DNA from: Sphaerosporella brunnea
Lineage: Eukaryota > Ascomycota > Pezizomycetes > Pezizales > Pyronemataceae
DNA length: 64,000 nucleotides
Reading direction: 5' to 3'
Assembly: GCA_008704415.1 (NCBI GenBank)
Contig: VXIS01000274.1
Span: 1 to 64,000 of the forward strand
The notes under the pieces are model-generated. The model was not told where the DNA came from and made no database searches. It saw nothing but the letters and a program-made list of their open reading frames with translations. Within the stretch, counting starts at the first letter, position 1, and the number at the start of each line of letters is the position of its first letter. The position numbers and the translations under genes are program-made. Below are positions 1-9,769 of the stretch, piece after piece.

Positions 1-780
1 CGCATCACATCACATCCAGCAGGTATGTACTCTATGGATGGCTGCGAAGCGAAGCCGGTGATTCCCGGGGGTTGGGGGGAGGGGAGAAGGGGGGCGGGTT
101 CGACTCGAGCTCTGGATAACTGCCTATCTAGACGGAAAAGAAAAAATAAATTCTATTGCCGCGCCTCCTTATTCGTCATTTTGCAGCTTTTGCATCGCGG
201 GCGCAAAAAGAAGAAGAAGAAGCAGAGGAAGCCCCCCCCCCCCACATGCTATGTACATATCTATGCAGGGACGGAAAGTCCTTTGAGACAGCGACCGCTC
301 GCGATCGGACGGAGGACGCAGCAAGCAGGCAGGAAGTACCTAGTGCCAAAGGCTAGATCGATGCTACTCACTCTACTTACATTGCACTTGTTATGCGTGC
401 GGGTGTAGCCGATTCGATGACGATGACGATATACTTACATGTATGATGCTGATGATGATGATGTGTCGTTGGTAGCGAATACTTCGTGCATCAGCCATTT
501 TGTGTAGCATGGCGGGATTGTATCCAGGACTTTGGTACATACATCCGGGAAGGAGGCAGGGCTAGGGTTGTAACCACGAGTTGATTGGAGGAAAACATTG
601 AACACACAACGAATTGCTCACTGTGCACACGATCATCATCATCGCCATATTTGCTCATTATAAAACGCTCTGCTCCCTTTCTCACTCCAACTAGTTTACT
701 TACACCGTTTCTCGACGATGTTTGCACCTATGTTTCCGCTCTGCTGGGAAGAAGGTTGTACAAAAAGATGGCTGTTACGG
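1..780. other. Intergenic, no gene recognised
   Basis: No supported gene. The stretch holds a C-run and purine-rich tract near 205-242 and a GATGAT-type microsatellite near 415-470. Short reading frames on both strands lack family-like sequence and look like chance. Confidence 0.5.
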
Positions 781-2020
781 TTACGAGGGAGACGTACCAT
801 GCTCCTCATACTCCTTCTTGCTGATCCACAGCTGATGAAAGCCGCCCAAACTGGCCAAAACACTTCCACCTAGCCAGGTACTAGTAGCATACCTGCGCTC
901 GACGGGTAGCTGAGAGGCCAGCATCTTGACGCGAGGCTCAGGGAACGTGATTCCAAGCTCGTGCAGGGCACGTTCGTTGAACTGGTAGAGCAGACTTCCA
1001 GCGCCTGTGGCGATGATCTGCTTGGTGTTCACGTCGACATCCTTCATCGCGGTAAACACCATGTCTTTAAGCCCAAGTGTGTGCTCGGGATAGGGATGGG
1101 GGATGTTGGCGGAACTACGCGGCGTAAATATTCCTTCCGTCATACGGAACCGCTCAAGGCCAAACAGCATGTTGTAGCCATCCGGGAACGGGTGGCAGCG
1201 ACATTCGGGACTCGGGACGCCGCCCTCCGGCATGGTCGCAGGAAGCGGGCCAGGACCCGGCCACGCCTGTGCGCTGCACTCTTTGAGCTCGGTGAGCACA
1301 TGTTCCTCCTCAAAGCGCCTGTAGCAGCCTGTCCCTCTGGCCAAGTTTTAAGGGCAGCCTCCACCGGCTTTCCGACATCGACAGGTACTTTGCTCAGCAC
1401 CTGATAATGCGGGGTGATTGAGGTTCCCATATTAGCTATATGGGTCCTGGTCTGGTTGCTCGGGAAGTCTCCACCGATCGGCTGGCGCTGACAACCCTCT
1501 TTCAGTACGTAACGGTCGTTGACGGGCGTGACGGCAATGTTGGCCGCTCCCACATCGACGGTGAGCGCAGTAGACCTGCCAAAGGCGAAGCCGGCACACA
1601 CTGCGTTGCGCGCTAGGTAGAAGGCCGGAACATCGAAATCAACAGTCTTTTCCCGATTTTTGGTAGGGTTCCAGATCGGCTCTAGGATGCTCGCTCAGAT
1701 CCAGCGCCAGGCATGAGTTGAGGGCGTGGCGCCACAGCGAGGGGGCCGTAGTGCGAGGGGATCACGTACTTCGGCGGGCCTTCGCCGGCAAAGCCAGCAC
1801 GCGTCCAGCATTGACCGGGATCGAGGACGAGCGCCGAGATTTCGTCTGGAAGTAGTCACAGCACGGGCGCGTCAGTTCAGTTGCGCATCGAGCGAGGATG
1901 AGCAGCCGAGGGAGAAAAAGCACATCCCGCCGCCATATTCAAGGGTAGAAGGCGCCTGGGTGGAAGGGTGGAAGGGCCGGCAGACATGATGGGAGTTGCG
2001 CCGGACAGGTGGTGGATCTG
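781..2020 (-). pseudogene. ARP4: Actin-related protein 4 (Arp4) pseudogene
   Basis: Arp4 is the actin-related subunit of the NuA4, INO80 and SWR1 chromatin complexes. Read on the minus strand, an exon-1-like LEYGG segment (about 1925-1940) is followed by a 3' splice site (about 1853). Next come DEISALVLDPG and AGFAGEGPPKYVIPSHYG (about 1745-1850), which match the Arp4 N-terminus. The reading then jumps straight to LWRHALNSCL and SEHP, so an internal block is missing. Near 1690 the frame shifts by loss of a few bases between SEHP and EPIWNPTKNREKT. It continues as VDVGAANIAVTPV, shifts again near 1345, and resumes as FRRFEEEHVLTELKEC, finishing with GSVLASLGGFHQLWISKKEYEEHG. The normal C-terminal tail after EEHG is replaced by four residues and a stop. 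At least two frameshifts and one deletion make it non-functional as read. A functional ARP4 should exist elsewhere in the genome. Confidence 0.8.
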
Positions 2021-2359
2021 GTTGACGTGGATGTGAGGAAGGAGCTCGTGCGCGTGTTCCAGACTTGCTTGTAACATTCGAGTGATGGACTGTGAACATG
2101 ATTTCAATTTAGCTCTCCGGATATTTGGAATAGATCAATTCCAACTCAATTCCTCTCCTGCAGCCTGTGAACTCTCCGCTGTCGAACAAAAAGGGAAATG
2201 GTCAGCAAAGAAGTCTCAGCCAGCAGCTGTCTGCTGCATGCGAGCTAACCTTTATTTACCCCAGATTTCCAACCCCTGCTACCCCGCCATAGCCGGCCAA
2301 ATGGACCGAGAGAAACCAGCCTGCCTGCGCTGTCCTCCAACGCTCTACAGACCATCATC
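2021..2359. other. Intergenic / promoter of the dehydrogenase gene
   Basis: The stretch between the ARP4 pseudogene and the next start codon. It presumably carries the promoter and 5' UTR of the downstream gene. I see no strong TATA box or other distinct element. Confidence 0.4.
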
Positions 2360-3322
2360 ATGTCCCAGCCCCTCGAAAACATAGCCCTCATCGGCGCCGG
2401 GACAATCGGCCTGTCCTTCGCCGCGCTGCACCTGCGCTCATCCTCCACCTGCAAAGTAGTCCTCTACGACCCACGTCCGGATCTCGACTCCCACGTGCTT
2501 TCCCTCCTTCCAAACTACCTTCCACCAACCCACGAGTCCGTAACCTCACTTCTGGCCTCGGAGCGCCTACTTTTCGCACCCAGTCTTGAGGAAGCATGTA
2601 CACCCAGCACGCATCTGGTGCAAGAGCAAGGTCCCGAATCCGCCGAATTCAAGACCGATCTCTGGCCCAAGATCGAAGCCTTAGTGTCACCGACCTGCCA
2701 GCTGTGGACCAGCACGTCTGGCATCCCCGCCTCTGTGCAATCCGTGGGCATGAGCAGCCCCGGCAGGTTGCTAGTCGTGCACCCCTTCAACCCACCGCAC
2801 ATAATGCCCTTGATCGAGGTTGTCCCCTCGCCGGCCACACCGGAGGCGCTGGTTGAGTCCGCCTGCGAGTATTTCTCCCGCATTGGGCACCGACCCGTCG
2901 TGATCCGTAAGGAAACCACGGGCTTCGTTGCTAACCGGCTGGCCTTCGTGCTTTTCCGCGAGGCGTGCAGCCTTGTGCAGCAAGGTGTGGTGCGCGTGGA
3001 AGATGTGGATAAGATTGTGGAGGCGAGTATTGGGTTGAGGTGGGGCATCAAGGGGCCGTTCGCTAGCTATCACTATGGTGGCGGAGAGGGTGGGCTAGCC
3101 GGGTTTTTGCAAAATGTGGGGAAGACTGTGAAGGATGTCTGGAGTGAGGGTGAGGGGCCGATTGAGGGGGCTTGGGTTGAGAAGGTGGTGGGACAGACGG
3201 AGGAGGCGTATGGAGCTGTTACGCCGCAGAACTATGTTGAGAGGGATATAATCACGAGGAGGGTGTTGGAAGTCATCAGGGAAGAGAGAGAGGCTATCGC
3301 CAGGGAGGAGACGGAGACCTGA
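2360..3322 (+). CDS. 3-hydroxyacyl-CoA dehydrogenase / L-gulonate dehydrogenase-like
   Basis: A single-exon gene for 320 aa, the usual length for the short 3-hydroxyacyl-CoA dehydrogenase-like family (lambda-crystallin / L-gulonate 3-dehydrogenase type). The N-terminal Rossmann fold has the NAD-binding glycine motif GAGTIG at residues 12-17, with an acidic residue (YDPRPDL) after the second strand. The signature loop HPFNPP (about 140-145), with the preceding STSGIPAS segment, carries the expected catalytic His. The helical C-terminal domain starts at TTGFVANRL (about 185). These enzymes oxidise a beta-hydroxy group with NAD+. The sequence alone does not say whether the substrate is an acyl-CoA or a sugar acid, and there is no peroxisomal SKL-type C-terminus (ends EETET). 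The start ATG follows directly on the first beta strand, as is usual for the family. No pathway partner lies next to it. Confidence 0.85.
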   Translation: MSQPLENIALIGAGTIGLSFAALHLRSSSTCKVVLYDPRPDLDSHVLSLLPNYLPPTHESVTSLLASERLLFAPSLEEACTPSTHLVQEQGPESAEFKTDLWPKIEALVSPTCQLWTSTSGIPASVQSVGMSSPGRLLVVHPFNPPHIMPLIEVVPSPATPEALVESACEYFSRIGHRPVVIRKETTGFVANRLAFVLFREACSLVQQGVVRVEDVDKIVEASIGLRWGIKGPFASYHYGGGEGGLAGFLQNVGKTVKDVWSEGEGPIEGAWVEKVVGQTEEAYGAVTPQNYVERDIITRRVLEVIREEREAIAREETET

Positions 3323-3637
3323 ACTGATACCTGCTCAATCAACGAGAACCATTTACCCCGAGTGAGTCGCTGTGAAGATAATGTTTTGCTCCAAACTTAA
3401 ACCGGCTGTCATGCCTGTACCCCGTTGTCAAAATTCGCTCCGTTGGGTTTGTGGGGCTGCGGGCTTTGGTGTTGGGCTACCTTACGACGGTTCTGGTCCG
3501 CAAAGAGCCCGAGAGCGAAGGACTCTATTTATGTAAAGGATTAAAGTACCTATTTTTATTTTCTACTTTGCCGAGGACGTCCGAAGAACAGCTGCTTTGC
3601 TCAAGTTGGTCGACCCCGCTGAAACATCATCTAATAC
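3323..3637. other. Intergenic between dehydrogenase and tRNA-Glu
   Basis: 3' flank of the dehydrogenase gene and 5' flank of the tRNA. No gene or repeat recognised. Confidence 0.4.
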
Positions 3638-3724
3638 TCCGTTATGGTGTAGTGGCTAGCATCAGCCGCTCTCATTGTAGAGCATTAAACCGGCTAGACC
3701 GGGGTTCGATTCCCCGTAACGGAA
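3638..3724 (+). tRNA. tRNA-Glu (anticodon CTC), with intron
   Basis: A cloverleaf can be drawn by hand. Acceptor TCCGTTA (3638-3644) pairs with TAACGGA (3717-3723), discriminator A at 3724. The anticodon stem AGCCG (3664-3668) pairs with CGGCT (3691-3695). The T arm is CGGGG-TTCGATT-CCCCG. The anticodon CTC is at 3671-3673. A 15-nt intron (3675-3689) lies at the canonical position after base 37. A T-rich tract follows at once and fits a Pol III terminator. Confidence 0.9.
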
Positions 3725-3743
3725 TTTCATTTTTTTTTGTTTG
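3725..3743 (+). terminator. Pol III T-tract terminator
   Basis: An uninterrupted run of T starts within ten bases of the tRNA 3' end, the expected RNA polymerase III termination signal. Confidence 0.7.
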
Positions 3744-3850
3744 ATCCCGTACCGTAGGTAATCCCTTAGGGGTTTTTTTTTTCAACATGTTTGGTATAAC
3801 AATTCCATCCAGCTAAATACCGGGTATCTCTTATCCGAGGAAATACGGTA

Positions 3851-4475
3851 TGGTGCAAGGCACTTTAAACCTGGACTTTCGCTGGTTTGGGGTTACCACT
3901 AGAATGATTTGGCTGTGGTCACGTCATGTGTACGCGTCGAGCGAACGGACTGGGCGTGGACCTTTTCTCTCTCGTACGTGCAAGTGAAGCGACATTCTAC
4001 GTCGCCGAGTCTACGTCTTTGAGTGTCTTTGAGTTTACGTCCCCGCCGAATTTACCAGTTAGTTAACGTTACGCGCAAGTGGCACGATGGGCAAAATTAC
4101 AATCCTCGACGAGAGCAAGGAAGGTAGTGGGTTTCCAGATCAAGGAAACTGCGGAAGGGCAAGCGGGTCCCTTCTCGCCATGGAACCCGACTTTCGTGAC
4201 CAGGACGTGAGGTCATCGAAAAGCATGGTCATTTAGTCAACTTTCTACCAAAGTACCATCCCAAACTCAACCCAATCGAGTACGTTTGGGGTTGATCTAA
4301 GATACATGCAAGGCGGCACTGCTCTTATTTGCTCCTGGCACTTCGCACGATGGTTCCAGAGTGTTTTTGGGTTGAAAGTTGTGACTGTTGGGTTGTTGCT
4401 ACACGCGAAATAATTCTAGTGTACTCCGGGTAACCCCAAACCAGCGAAGGTCCAGGTTTAAAGTGCCTTGCACCA
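3851..4475 (+). mobile_element. TA-flanked TIR element with transposase remnant
   Basis: Inverted terminal repeats of about 46 bp (3851-3896 and 4430-4475) begin TGGTGCAAGGCACTTTAAAC and are bounded by TA on both sides (3849-3850, 4476-4477), the Tc1/mariner-type target duplication. Homology resumes past a short indel (CACTAGAAT...). Inside, on the plus strand near 4215-4310, the reading KHGHLVNFLPKYHPKLNPIE followed by YVWG resembles the C-terminal end of fungal DDE transposases. It is interrupted by stops and most of the enzyme is gone. The element is 625 bp and not autonomous. Confidence 0.8.
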
Positions 4476-4477
4476 TA

Positions 4478-5213
4478 ATCAAAGTGAGCAAAGGTCTACA
4501 CAAATCACATCTTCGCATCCACCAGTTGCCGGCAGCCTCAGACCTGTCGGATCTCCCTATTGTAGACCTCTGCTCTAATGCGAAAAGGTACTCGAGTATG
4601 GAAGCGATAATTGGAAAAACTACAGGGTTTTGAATCAGCGGGGTGAGGTCAGGAAATACAGTTAAGGAGAGTATAAAAAGCCAAGACGTCGTGATGTTGA
4701 CGTCGGTGAAGGCCTGGAGCGAGGCGCGACGACGATGCCGAGCCCCATCAACAAACACTTCGTTCTCAACCAAATGTCATCCAAATTGCACGTATAAGGA
4801 TTCAAATGAAAGCTAATAATGTGAAAGATTTAATCATGCAAACAGACGGCGGATTCACTCGTTCCTTTGTGGGCTCTGTGGTGTGTTTTGGCAAAATATC
4901 TGTTATTTAGTGTCGATAATTTGGTTCCACCGCGCTTACCCGAGGATGGCGGTTGTGGAATTTTCTTATCAGATCTTGAACGTCATCTCTGCCTCAAAAC
5001 CACCCACCTCCCAGATAGACACAGCCAAATATCTGGGTCACCCTCACTTCCTGGTTTCGTTGTCAATTGAATAGAAGCTGTGTCGTCTCTCTTTAACAGC
5101 GAACGCCCGACCTAGCAGTGCTCGCTCTGTCCTGATGGACGGAACTGCTCGTTCCGCTTCCACCACGACCCCACTGGCACCACAGTCACCACCCCCGCCC
5201 GAACACCAACGCA
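4478..5213. other. Intergenic / promoter of the mitochondrial carrier
   Basis: Flank between the TIR element and the carrier start. An AT-richer stretch at 4770-4920 and pyrimidine-rich DNA at 5090-5210 just before the start fit a promoter and 5' UTR. No gene recognised. Confidence 0.35.
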
Positions 5214-6581
5214 ATGGTTCGCAGCAGCACTCTAGAGCCCGAGGACTACCCCTCAGCTCGAGCCGAGACTGGCGAGATCACAGCGACGCAGCGGATGCTC
5301 GCTGCGTGCTCTGGAAGCTTGCTCACGAGCCTGCTAGGTACGTCGCCACCGCACGGCTTTCGGTAATGGAAGCTAACTTGAACTCTTTAGTGACGCCTCT
5401 CGACGTCGTGCGAGTTCGTCTTCAATCGCAGCACACCACCACCCCCGTGACGCCCGACCTGACCTCTCCCTCCGATATCCTTGGCCGGGCGCGCACGCTG
5501 CCGCTTTCCCCGCTGCGATTCCACGGCTCCACTGCCGCGTTGTCTACCCCAGAGCTCGGAGTTACCGCGTGCTGCCGCGAAGTCTTCTGGGTTGGCGACA
5601 CTGCGGAAGCTTGTCTCGCGTCTCGTACGATCCCTACCACTCTTACTGACAGCTGTATCGTTGAGCAATCCGCGGCACGCCGCTTCTCCGGCACCTGGGA
5701 GGGGCTTGTAAAGATCGCACGCTATGAAGGGATAAGCTCGCTGTGGCGGGGACTAACGCCTACGCTGCTAATGGCGGTCCCTTCAAATGTTATCTACTTC
5801 ACCGGTTATGACTGGCTACGCTTCTCCCCCAAATCCCCGCTCTCGGATATGGGCCCTACTCTGTCACCTCTGGTTGCGGGATCATTGGCACGTGCCATCG
5901 CCGCCACCGCAATATCCCCGCTAGAACTCTTCAAGACCCGCCTGCAGGCCACCAGCTCACATAACTTCTCAGACACTTTGAAAGGGATCAAAGAAATGGT
6001 CGTAAACGAAGGGCCCTTCTCCCTCTGGCGGGGTCTGAGCTTAACCTTATGGCGTGATGTGCCCTTCTCGGGCATCTATTGGTTCGGCTACGAAACGATC
6101 AAAGAGCAACTGCGGCACCGCCGGGAAGAGAAATGGTCGCTTCTGCACGATCACCCAAAGGGAATACTACCCCCGTCGGCGCAATGGCAGAGGGAAGACC
6201 TCCATGCCCAGGCTACGTTTTTGGACTCTTTCATCGCCGGCGCTATTTCTGGCTCCTTTGCTGCGTTCGTTACCACCCCGTATGATGTCGGCAAGACTAG
6301 GAGACAGATCGCGCATTCGCGCGGGGAGGAGATCGGCGCTAAGGCTATGAGTATGCCCAAAGTCCTGCTGGAGATCTGGAGAGAGGGCGGCGTGCAGGGC
6401 CTCTGGAAGGGTTGCGTGCCTAGGATGTTGAAGGTGGCGCCCGCGTGCGCTATTATGGTACTCCCCCCTCCTCCTTTTCTCCAACAATCAATCATGTAAG
6501 CTGACGCATGTACACCAGATCTCCTCTTATGAAGTGGGTAAGAAGGCTGCTTTGAGAGTCAGTCGTGAGCGCAGCGCTTAA
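5214..6581 (+). CDS. MTM1: Mitochondrial carrier, Mtm1 / SLC25A39-40 type
   Basis: Three exons: 5214-5337, 5391-6457 and 6519-6581, giving 417 aa. Intron 1 (53 nt) has donor GTACGT, branch GCTAAC and acceptor TTTAG. Intron 2 (61 nt) separates ...CAIM from ISSYEVGKKA. The three carrier repeats show the PX[DE]XX[KR] signatures TPLDVVRVRL, SPLELFKTRL and TPYDVGKTRR, typical of an inner-membrane SLC25 carrier. The N-terminal LAACSGSLLTSLLVTPLDVV and a long insertion in repeat 1 (about 55-160) fit the yeast Mtm1 / mammalian SLC25A39 group, which has been linked to mitochondrial glutathione import and manganese/iron handling. The upstream in-frame ATG at 5135 is not used in this model because the exon-1 frame that joins correctly starts at 5214. 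The substrate assignment comes from the family only. Confidence 0.85.
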
Positions 6582-7019
6582 AACGAGGAAAGAATGTAAG
6601 CCTTTACCTCATTGTACTATAACTACTACTTCCTATTGGGCTTTCTTTACTTTCTTTACTCACATGATGGCGTTTGCAAATTTTTTTACCCTTTGACTCT
6701 GATTTGACTTTGCTTTGGTTTTTGCTTTGGTTTCGGGACTATGGGGGTTACTATGTAGATGACGATGGAGCGGGTGGGGTCAGTATTATAGGAAAGGCTT
6801 TTGTGCTGAGCTCATTTTGTATTTTTAACGGAAAGACGGAAGAGATAAAATTTGTGTTTACCCTAGGCTGGACTTGGGAGGTACTGGTGGGCTTTCAAGT
6901 TTCCTTTTTCCTTCGACACGTCATGGAGTATCACTTACTCTCCGTACCTGTCAGGAAATTTACAATTTTGTCAAAACGAGCAGTCACAGCAGCAGGCCTC
7001 GCTAGCTCAATCGGTATCA
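6582..7019. other. 3' flank of carrier gene, no gene seen
   Basis: T-rich DNA downstream of the carrier stop, probably 3' UTR and terminator. A reading frame continues through 6674-7020 but has no recognisable protein features. Confidence 0.4.
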
Positions 7020-7306
7020 GATGGGCAGAAGAGACGAAGGATGGACACACCTCTGTTAAGGTCCTATTGTCTGACGAACGCTGTACGGAGGCGGTGATGG
7101 CCTTCCTACCAAAGTTGGGATGTGGCCGGCTAAGGACGAGAATTATTTCTGACCCTGCCTTTCTCTTTCTTCCCTTATGTCTGCTCACGAATCTCCTTAG
7201 TGCGCGTTTACATCTGTTGCGATTTTCCTCGAGTGCTTTTCCTTTGGAGGTGCAGGCCCCCCCCCACAAGTTGCTTCCACTTTTTATGTGTCATGGCTAA
7301 AAAAAG
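7020..7306 (+). mobile_element. LINE 3'-end remnant
   Basis: The translation around 7040-7125 contains LLSDERCTEAVMAFLPK. It matches the C-terminal LLADDRCTEAVMDFL block of the LINE at 23191-24251 and of the copy at 37906-38389. A degenerate 3' UTR with the ATGTGTCATGGC-like motif and a short A-run follows. Only the last few hundred bases of the element remain. Confidence 0.65.
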
Positions 7307-7365
7307 GCTCAATCGGTAGAGCATCTCAAGGTTGCGGGTTCGACCCCCGCGTGGGGCTGGCTATC
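7307..7365 (+). repeat. tRNA-derived fragment (D arm and T arm, no anticodon arm)
   Basis: GGCTCAATCGGTAGAGCATC resembles a tRNA D arm / A box and is fused directly to AAGGTTGCGGGTTCGACC, a T arm / B box with stem GCGGG-CCCGC. The anticodon arm and the 5' acceptor strand are missing. The core GCATCTCAAGGTTGCGGG recurs exactly at about 23127. It lies directly after the A-run of a LINE relic, so it is a tRNA pseudogene or part of a tRNA-derived SINE. Confidence 0.55.
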
Positions 7366-7906
7366 TTTTTGTCTAGATGACGCAAAAGTATCAATTCACC
7401 GTTTTTGAGGATTGAATTTTTGGATCCAGGACGATTGTTGGATCGGTCATCACTTCTCGCTCAAGAACAACACACAGCCAACCATAGTAGTATCATCACA
7501 CACACAGCTAACAAGCCCTCACCAGCATCCAACAAACCAAACAAAAGCATCCAATCCAAATCCGCAAATCCCAAAAGCAACGCAAGCACGCTCCAACAAG
7601 AAGACAGATCAGATCAAATACAAGATCCCCCCAAGCAGAAACACAGAGACATGGAAGAAGAAGAAAGAAAGCACGTAAAGCAAACGCTAAACGAAAAAAA
7701 CGAAAACGATAATAATGATAAAAAAAAAAAGATAAAGAGAAAAGGAAAGAGAAAGGCCGACTATTAACAAACATGGCGTCTTGCGTTCTTTATGCTCCAA
7801 GCTTGCAGAGAAGCAGTTATTGAAGAAAGTCAAGTCATCGTTGTTGATGGTCGTGCATCCGCCCGCATATGGGACGCCCCCCCCCCCCTTCCACCGATGA
7901 ACCCGT
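7366..7906. other. Intergenic, A-rich, 3' flank of ARL8
   Basis: Strongly A-rich on the plus strand (7480-7760), with AAGAAG and AAAAAA runs. No coding sequence recognised. A C-run lies at 7877-7888. Confidence 0.4.
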
Positions 7907-8771
7907 TCACCTCTTCGCCCTCGCAATCAACCACTGCAACACCGCGTCCAAATTGGTCTCCTCCTTGGCACTTATGCTGTAGCAGCTAACCTCACGATTA
8001 GTAACGTCCTCCAGCTTCATCACATCGATCAGCTCGTCGACGCCGATCTTGTCTGGGAGATCGCTCTTGTTTCCGAGCACGAGCAGGGGGATGCCATCGA
8101 GTATGGGTTTCTGTAGGAGACTGTGAAGCTCCTCGCGCGCTATCGGATGCGACGGTGGATCCGCGGAATCGACGATGAACACGATCGCGTTCACTCCGCG
8201 GCAGTACCGCTCCCACATGGACCGGAAGCGCGGCTGCCCACCGAGGTCCCAGCTGCAGTGAGTGTTAGTAAGGAGAACGGGGGAAGGGAGGAGAGGAACG
8301 GGAACTTGCCATTTCAGCGTTACGTGCCCTTTTTGTACCCGCTTCATGTTGAAGCCGACGGTGGGTATCGAGCTGTATTGCGATGTAAATCAGCGACTTG
8401 CATGTGCGCGCTTGGGCGGGGGGAGGTACTCAATCGTGAATTCGCCGCCCTGTCACAATCAAAACAATACCGTTAGCACCATCACCTGCGTGCGCGGACA
8501 TGTAGACGGGAATATATGGGGAAACACAAACAGCTAAAACTCGTAACAGCGACGTCTTCCCCGCGTTCTGCAGCCCGATTATCGTGATGTCCATTTCCGT
8601 TGCCCTAGGCACAATGCGTCAGTTGTTGTTGCGCGGCCCTATTCCCCACCACCACCACCCCCCACCGCCCCTATCCAACTCTCATAGCTCACGTCCGGTT
8701 CCTGGCTGCGTGTTTCCGTACCAGAATAGCCGCACGAGCCAATCGTACATGCGACGGAGAATGCCTGACAT
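7907..8771 (-). CDS. ARL8: Arf-like small GTPase Arl8
   Basis: Five exons on the minus strand: 8771-8722, 8604-8532, 8449-8430, 8372-8310 and 8252-7907, joining to 183 aa. The N-terminus [17 protein letters not shown] is the amphipathic helix of Arl8 and lacks the Gly2 myristoylation site of other Arfs. P-loop GLQNAGKTS, switch 1 IPTVGFNM, switch 2 [23 protein letters not shown] and CYSISAKEE are all present, so it should bind GTP. Arl8 recruits effectors to lysosomes/vacuoles and late endosomes. Exon 3 is only 20 nt. The intron after exon 4 uses a GC donor (GCAAGT) with a perfect TACTAAC branch site and CAG acceptor. Conserved family residues run across every junction, which supports the model strongly. 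Confidence 0.92.
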
Positions 8772-9769
8772 TCTTGCGTCTCCTTTCTTTCCGGCCCGGG
8801 GGGGGGGGAGGGTTGTGGGAGTTCGCGGCGACGACGACGACGACGGCGGCGGCGGCGACGGTTTCAAGCGCGGGTGAGGGTTGTGCTGAGGTGGGTGAGT
8901 GGGTGTGGTAGGAAGGAGGAGCGAGATGGATGGCGCAGCTTGAGTCTTTGCCGAGCGAGTAGAATAGAAGAAGGAGAAACAGAAGCAAGAAAAGAAAAAA
9001 AAAGTTTCACCCGCTTCCAAGCGCGCACACAAAGCCCAAACTCAAACTCAAAAAAATAAAAAATAATCAAACTCAATCAAATCCGACACCGAGTTTTGCG
9101 ATGCGATGCGATGCGATGAGCTGCCTGTATGATGTAGAGTGAGTGCGACGGCCAAATTAATGTGCGCGTGCATGAAGTTCTGAGGATTCTCACTCCGCTC
9201 TGACTCCTCCAACCAACCAACCAGCCGCCGTGCACCCTACATACCCCAACCCAACCGTTGAAAAAGCGGCAACCAAGCCGCTTGCGGAATCCGTCAGGTG
9301 GACAAGCGAAAAGAGCCCCGCGGCTTGCATAATCTCGATCATCGCGATAATTACATAAGCACCGGCAAACCAACCGTGCAACTTCGGCTTATCCGTGCGA
9401 GCTTCCAGGAAAGGTTGGTCCGGGTTTTGATTATTTCGGCCATGTCCGCATTCTACCACGACTGCACTCTTCTTCTAATCCTGAATCGTTGGAAACGCAA
9501 AAGAAATTCCCCTAATTAAATACCTCCTGTAAATCCCCCTGAACTCCAAAAAAAAAAAAAAAAGAAAAAAAAAAAACCGAGAACCTGAAGAAATTGAGGA
9601 AAAAAAAAAAAAAAAAAAAGGAATGAAAAGAAAGAGCCAGTGCCGAACAACCAGCACCGGTACCGAACAACCAGCTCACACAAAACCACAACCCTCCTCT
9701 ACTCTAGCTCCCCCAGATCTATAACTTTCCTCAATTGCAAGCTGCAACACCACCTGCCAACTACTCGGC
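8772..9769. other. Promoter region of ARL8 and convergent flank; no sure gene
   Basis: 8800-8870 holds a G-run and a GAC/GGC trinucleotide repeat, probably 5' UTR/promoter of ARL8 (minus). A minus-strand reading at 9190-9459 includes the hydrophobic stretch LHGWFAGAYVIIAMIEIMQA, which could be a membrane-protein relic, but I do not recognise a family. A-runs at 9549-9577 and 9601-9619 may be poly-A tails of degenerate insertions. Confidence 0.4.

Noticed and set aside
5135..5213. Upstream in-frame-looking start of the carrier gene
   Set aside because: That frame reads through the intron; the frame that splices correctly starts at 5214.
9190..9459. Hydrophobic minus-strand frame, possibly a membrane protein
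   Set aside because: Has a helix-like stretch but I cannot place it in a family or build a complete gene; mentioned in the intergenic note only.
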